Shown in pieces: positions 60,201 to 64,000 of a stretch of 64,000 nucleotides of DNA (its first letter is position 1; each line of letters begins with the position of its first letter). This DNA comes from Haemaphysalis longicornis. Its lineage: Eukaryota > Arthropoda > Arachnida > Ixodida > Ixodidae. Under the pieces are notes generated by a model. That model was not told the origin of the DNA and ran no database searches. It saw only the letters and a program-made list of their open reading frames with translations. A program made the position numbers and the translations under genes. The stretch covers positions 78,178,192 through 78,242,191 of the forward strand of contig CM023457.1 in NCBI GenBank assembly GCA_013339765.2, given 5' to 3'.

Positions 60201-60515
60201 TTTTTAGGCTGCCTTTTCCCACTGGATGATACAAAAATAACGCCTACCCTACCCTTCCCCCAGCCTAGTGGCGCATTTTGCGTGCCTAAAGAATATTCCG
60301 GCAGACTTTGTAGAATATAAATAAATTGTGAAAAATCAGTGCTTGTGTAAGAACACTAGTCTATCAGTTGCATTGGTGGTCGCAATAGAGATTCTGCCCG
60401 CAGAGCGAACGGGCCTTTTTACACCATCGAGAAATTCCCCAAGTATTTCGTACCCTTGCTGAACAACTATGCAAACATTGCCCGCAAATTCCGAGAAAAT
60501 TGAGTTGTTTACGTA

Positions 60516-61197
60516 TTGTGGAATAAGCACTATCGGCACAGCGGGCACGCGAAGCGAAACTCGCGTAAACGAAAACGTCTTTTAAACGAAAGAATTAAAA
60601 ACAGTCATTGGTTTCCTTTAAAGCCAGTCGTAAGTTGTGCTCGACAATCGGAACACCGTTTTCCGGAAACACGGATAAACGAAACCGAAACTGAGCCCCA
60701 TATTGACTTAGTTACTGTCGCCATCCACAATCTAATCCGGTCCGGTTGTCGCGCCGCGCTACCCTGCTCTACATCTACTAAAGCTGCGCACTCTTGTTTG
60801 TGGACATCACTTTGTCCTTTGTGTCCGTCCAACGTTGGTTCGTCGCTTTCTAAGAGCATGACTCTAAACGTGCTTTGACGACGTTGAGAGGACGATGACA
60901 ACGTTGCCACCTGCTGTGAGGACACTTTATCAGATCCACTAAAAGAACTCGAAGCAATCTCCGGGGGTGATAGTGAAGAGCAGATCAACAGTGACAACCA
61001 CCAGAGCACCCCACCGTCGGTTCTCGAAACAAGCCAGGCAGTAGAAGTACTCCAGTGATACTTCCAGAAAGAGGTCTCCTTGGAGCATGTATGCAGCCTA
61101 AGCAAGATGAATGCCTACATGGTGGAGCATTGCCATACCAGGCTGAACCAAACCACCTTGGAGAGCATTTTTGGAGTCGTTACCCTAAACGCAATTA
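60516..61197 (+). pseudogene. THAP-like / transposase-type protein remnant, copy 2
   Basis: Plus-strand pieces: KRLLNERIKNSHWFPLKPVV with a C--SEHRF stretch (near 60,570-60,670), reminiscent of the THAP 'W-P-----C-eHF' end. Next is EDTLSDPLKELEAISGGDSE and INSDNHQSTPPS near 60,910-61,020. After one stop comes YFQKEVSLEHVCSLSKMNAY, then HTRLNQTTLESIFGVVTLNA up to a stop near 61,205. Similar to 46,820-47,580. The family call is tentative. Confidence 0.3.
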
Positions 61198-61660
61198 CTA
61201 ATAAATGAAACATATTTAACGGTCCCTGAAGAGATTCGTCCAAGGGGAGTGCACCGTACATATAGCACAAGGACGCCAAATTTGTACGTTCATCAACGAG
61301 CAGCCGACTGTGCATCCAGAGGCCGTTACAGACTGGTACAGATAAGATCGCCAACAGGTATACAAACCTCGTCCTTTTCCTCGGAAGCACAATTTCGTAG
61401 CCTCTAATAAACGGCGGCGGTTGACTAGGGCGTTGGTGCAACACCTCCGCGACCCAAGACCAGCGGTGTTGCCGCCTTGTGACGAACGAGAGGACCCGTT
61501 GCAACACTTTTTCTTGAGTTTGATTGTTACCAGCGCGATGGCGGCAACGCCAGCGGTAACATACGCACGCACACATAGTGACGCAGCCGTAATATTTATA
61601 CGTTCATATTCTTCCAGCTACCAGTGTGACCAATTTCTTAAAAGTTCATAGTTTACGTAC

Positions 61661-61843
61661 CACTATGGGTGGCAGAAGTGTCAGGCCAAGTTGCTGTAGG
61701 TTCGGTCTTCCGGGTGGTCGGCCGCTCTGGTTGTTCGAACGTGGTGGAAGTCACCTCTGCAAAGAAAGCAGCAGTTGTAAGGCCTTTCACTGAGCAAGTT
61801 ATGGGCAATTTCATTGAATAGGACGCTGGTCAAGTGGTGTTGA
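61661..61843 (-). pseudogene. Cassette module copy, type c, with an in-frame stop
   Basis: Duplicate of the 48,035-48,217 exon. It has the same length (183 nt), donor G|GTACGTAAA and an AG acceptor ('catgag|TC'). The frame is the same (KGLTTAAFFAEVTSTTFEQP, TRKTEPTATWPDTSATHS), but the fourth codon is TGA. Confidence 0.6.
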
Positions 61844-62142
61844 CTCATGTCGAAGGGCTACACGAAGGCGCTTTGAACCAACCATTATAAACCCATCGTG
61901 CGGCTACAATTTCGAGTCTAGATGACAAAAGAGGATAAGCTGCCACTACAGAAACCTATTGGCGGTATTGTCCCCTCTCGGTGAAAATCTTTCCCATCGG
62001 GTTTATTATTATCCGTGCGGTGTCAGTAACGTAACGGGTGACGATACACACGCACACACTCTGATACTGCACTCTACTTCGTAGGTCCATATTTTTCATC
62101 CGCCAATACTCAATACTGGCGCAAAACCGATGACCCACATAC

Positions 62143-62324
62143 CAGTAGGAGTTTCAGAAGTATGATTCCCCGCCGTTCTAGGTTCCGCCTTGTGACTGCT
62201 TTGCTCTTCTGGTGCCTTAGTAACGGGGAAAATCCTTGTAAAGAAATCTGCTGCTGCAGGGGCTTTAATTGCGGACGTTATGGGTACTTTCAGTGAGCTC
62301 ATGTTGGGAATATAGTGCTCCTAC
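62143..62324 (-). pseudogene. Cassette module copy, type d
   Basis: Duplicate of 48,517-48,698: acceptor 'cgacag|GT', donor G|GTATGT, open from MSSLKVPITSAIKAPAAADF to TSETPTG, entering out of frame by one base. Confidence 0.5.
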
Positions 62325-62349
62325 CTGTCGAAGGGCTTCCCGTAGTTTC

Positions 62350-63150
62350 TTCGAACCACTGTGATTCAGGATACCAAGGATCTGGAATTTAAATTCGAGA
62401 TAAGAAAAATGAATACGCTGGTTCTACAGAAACTTATCGTCGTGTTTCAACAATAATTTCTTGTGCGACATCAAGTGAATACTAATGCATCCTCGGTGTT
62501 ACCGAACGTTTGACGCTGCACACTCGCTACGGTTTTTGTGTGTGTTTTTCCACGGTATAATGCAAAACAATGTTCTACCTACAACTATATCCCGCCTAGT
62601 GCCGCATTTTTTCCTAAATAAAAAACGTTCAGGCCGACTTTCCGGAACGTACGGAAGTTGCGGCAAAGCAAACCGGCAAGCAAAGTCTTGGGACGGCTGT
62701 CTAGCGATTGGGTGGCGGTAGCAAGAAGTTCTGCTATCAGAGCAGGCAGATGCTTTTTCTCTTGATTACCCCATTCTCAATAGACTTGACACCCATGAAG
62801 AAAATCTGCAGTTATCACTCGCAAGGCCCTTCATAGTTCCTTGGAATCACTTAAATGGTTTTGTTCTTTTAGTTATTCGCACGAGAAAGCCAAATTTGTA
62901 TCGGCTTCAACCACAAGTCGATGGCTCATGCATATGATCGGAGGCCGATGTTGACTGGCAGTGATAAGGGCTGCACGCGGGACATCTTCAATTATATCCA
63001 AAAAATAGTGTCACGCTGACTGTCGCTGTAGTTCAAATTAACTGCAGTACGGGACCATGGCCGCCACTTCAGTATAGTATATTTCTGTTATATTCCGTTT
63101 CCATTTGTCCGTTCCTTAACTAGAATGTGCGGCTGTTTAGTACAACCCCG
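62350..63150. repeat. Tail block, copy 3 of 3
   Basis: Homologous to 48,720-49,530 and 13,376-14,300. Confidence 0.65.
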
Positions 63151-63821
63151 CCCCTACCGATATGCAGAGGCACCTATATGTCCATTGCGAATGGGAAGTG
63201 ACGTCCCTTTTCATTGCATGCTTTTACACATGCCGCACCAGTTAACACAAACTGCAGAAACAGGTCACACACAGTCCAGGCCTCAGTGCCTAAGTACAAT
63301 GCAAATAATAAAATGATAAACCCTAGCATCGAAACAAAACGAGCATAACGTGGCTAATAGTGCAGTGTTCTGTAAGAAGGCAAAAACTATGGATACTATT
63401 TTGCAACTCGCTTGGGGAAACAGCTGTTGCAAGCTTTGAAAAACCCGTGATTTCCAGCCCACTGCAGGCAACAGTGGCTGGTACGCAAGCCCCAATGCAA
63501 TAATGAATGCCTGGCTATCTTGCATTTTCGAGAGGTACTATTATATTGACCATAGCAACAGTTTCCTGCACGTATTTGTATCTCCCACTGAATTCTAGAA
63601 TTAACCGAAGCTTCAGTGTATGACCTTGAAACATGATAGCACTGCCCAGCTGTGTCTTCTATCCGACGCGGGTGAAGTGACGCCAAGGAACCCGTCAGAC
63701 GTTGTACTTTGTCACTCTCACTGTCACTGTCTTTTTGACATTTAGTAAAGCATGTTGTTGGGCTAGTTGGTGTTTCATAGTTGCAGGAAAAAACTGCGCA
63801 AATGAACGAGACGGGTGAAGG

Positions 63822-63992
63822 ACAACAAGACAGGCGCAGACTCACAACTAAATTTAGATAATATGAATTTCTGAAGGAGTCTTTTTTGTGATTAAACAAT
63901 TGCGACTGTGCGACTGTGCGCATAAGGGTATATAGGTGCGTAGGTTTTTTCTAATAAATTTATATTTGAGTCTGCGCCTGTCTTGTTGACCT
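63822..63992. repeat. Inverted repeat, ~40-bp arms, ~90-bp loop
   Basis: 'gaaggacaacaagacaggcg' plus the next 20 bases at 63,822-63,861 is nearly the reverse complement of 63,953-63,992. The arms differ at about four positions. It sits just beyond the end of the right segmental copy, and looks like a mobile-element end or MITE. Confidence 0.8.
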
Positions 63993-64000
63993 TCTGCATC

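Larger units (their letters stand above)
56345..63745. repeat. Segmental duplication, right copy
   Basis: Matches 43,130-50,125 throughout. It differs by the insertion at 59,740-60,200 and by many point changes. Confidence 0.8.

Noticed and set aside
60605..61576. Minus-strand frames of 150-166 codons near 60.6-61.6 kb (and their copies near 47.1-47.9 kb)
   Set aside because: The plus strand gives the more conservative changes between the two copies; the minus frames look like shadows.

Overview
The window is animal nuclear DNA. It is intron-rich and dominated by transposable elements. tRNA-derived SINEs with a Ruka-like head, Penelope-like and LINE remnants, and a chitin deacetylase-family gene together suggest a chelicerate, most likely a hard tick. 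That assignment is an inference. No complete gene is present, and every convincing host exon is on the minus strand.

Layout, left to right. Positions 1-13,375 hold an array of 40 units of about 332 bp. Each unit carries a degraded minus-strand exon-like module with a conserved donor (GTACGT). From 13,376 to 14,300 lies a 'tail' block that recurs near 48.7 and 62.4 kb. A degenerate minus-strand LINE (endonuclease, reverse transcriptase, RNase H, zinc knuckle) spans about 14.9-19.1 kb. It is interrupted by a Penelope-like element at 16.42-17.55 kb with a 12-bp target duplication. Positions 19.1-27.4 kb are repeat-rich: an imperfect duplication, a plus-strand RT fragment, a hammerhead-like motif, TA microsatellites, and tRNA-like sequences inside a hairpin, with part of this bracketed by inverted repeats. 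Three candidate first exons of secreted proteins lie at 27.8, 32.2 and 34.2 kb, and the first two look paralogous.

From 36.1 to 40.9 kb are four minus-strand exons of a chitin deacetylase-like domain (NodB fold, CE4). Its metal-binding motifs are altered, and two one-base frame disruptions are visible. An RTE-type LINE end lies in one of its introns. From 41.4 to 63.7 kb, 5' of those exons, are eleven diverged single copies of the array module, embedded in segmentally duplicated DNA (43.1-50.1 kb matches 56.3-63.7 kb). An isolated six-cysteine EB/EGF-like exon lies at 53.2 kb.

Main proposal. Two module copies (48,035-48,217 and 57,029-57,214), the cysteine-rich exon and the first visible deacetylase exon all lie on the same strand and all use phase-1 junctions. 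They could be spliced together in frame into a modular, Thr/Pro-rich, chitin-acting or cuticle/peritrophic protein. The 40-unit array looks like an expanded, largely decayed version of the same cassette exon. It lies between the same two flanks that enclose the small clusters, so a paralogous locus may continue beyond the left edge. Transcript data are needed to confirm this; the sequence shows only compatible phases, splice signals and open frames.
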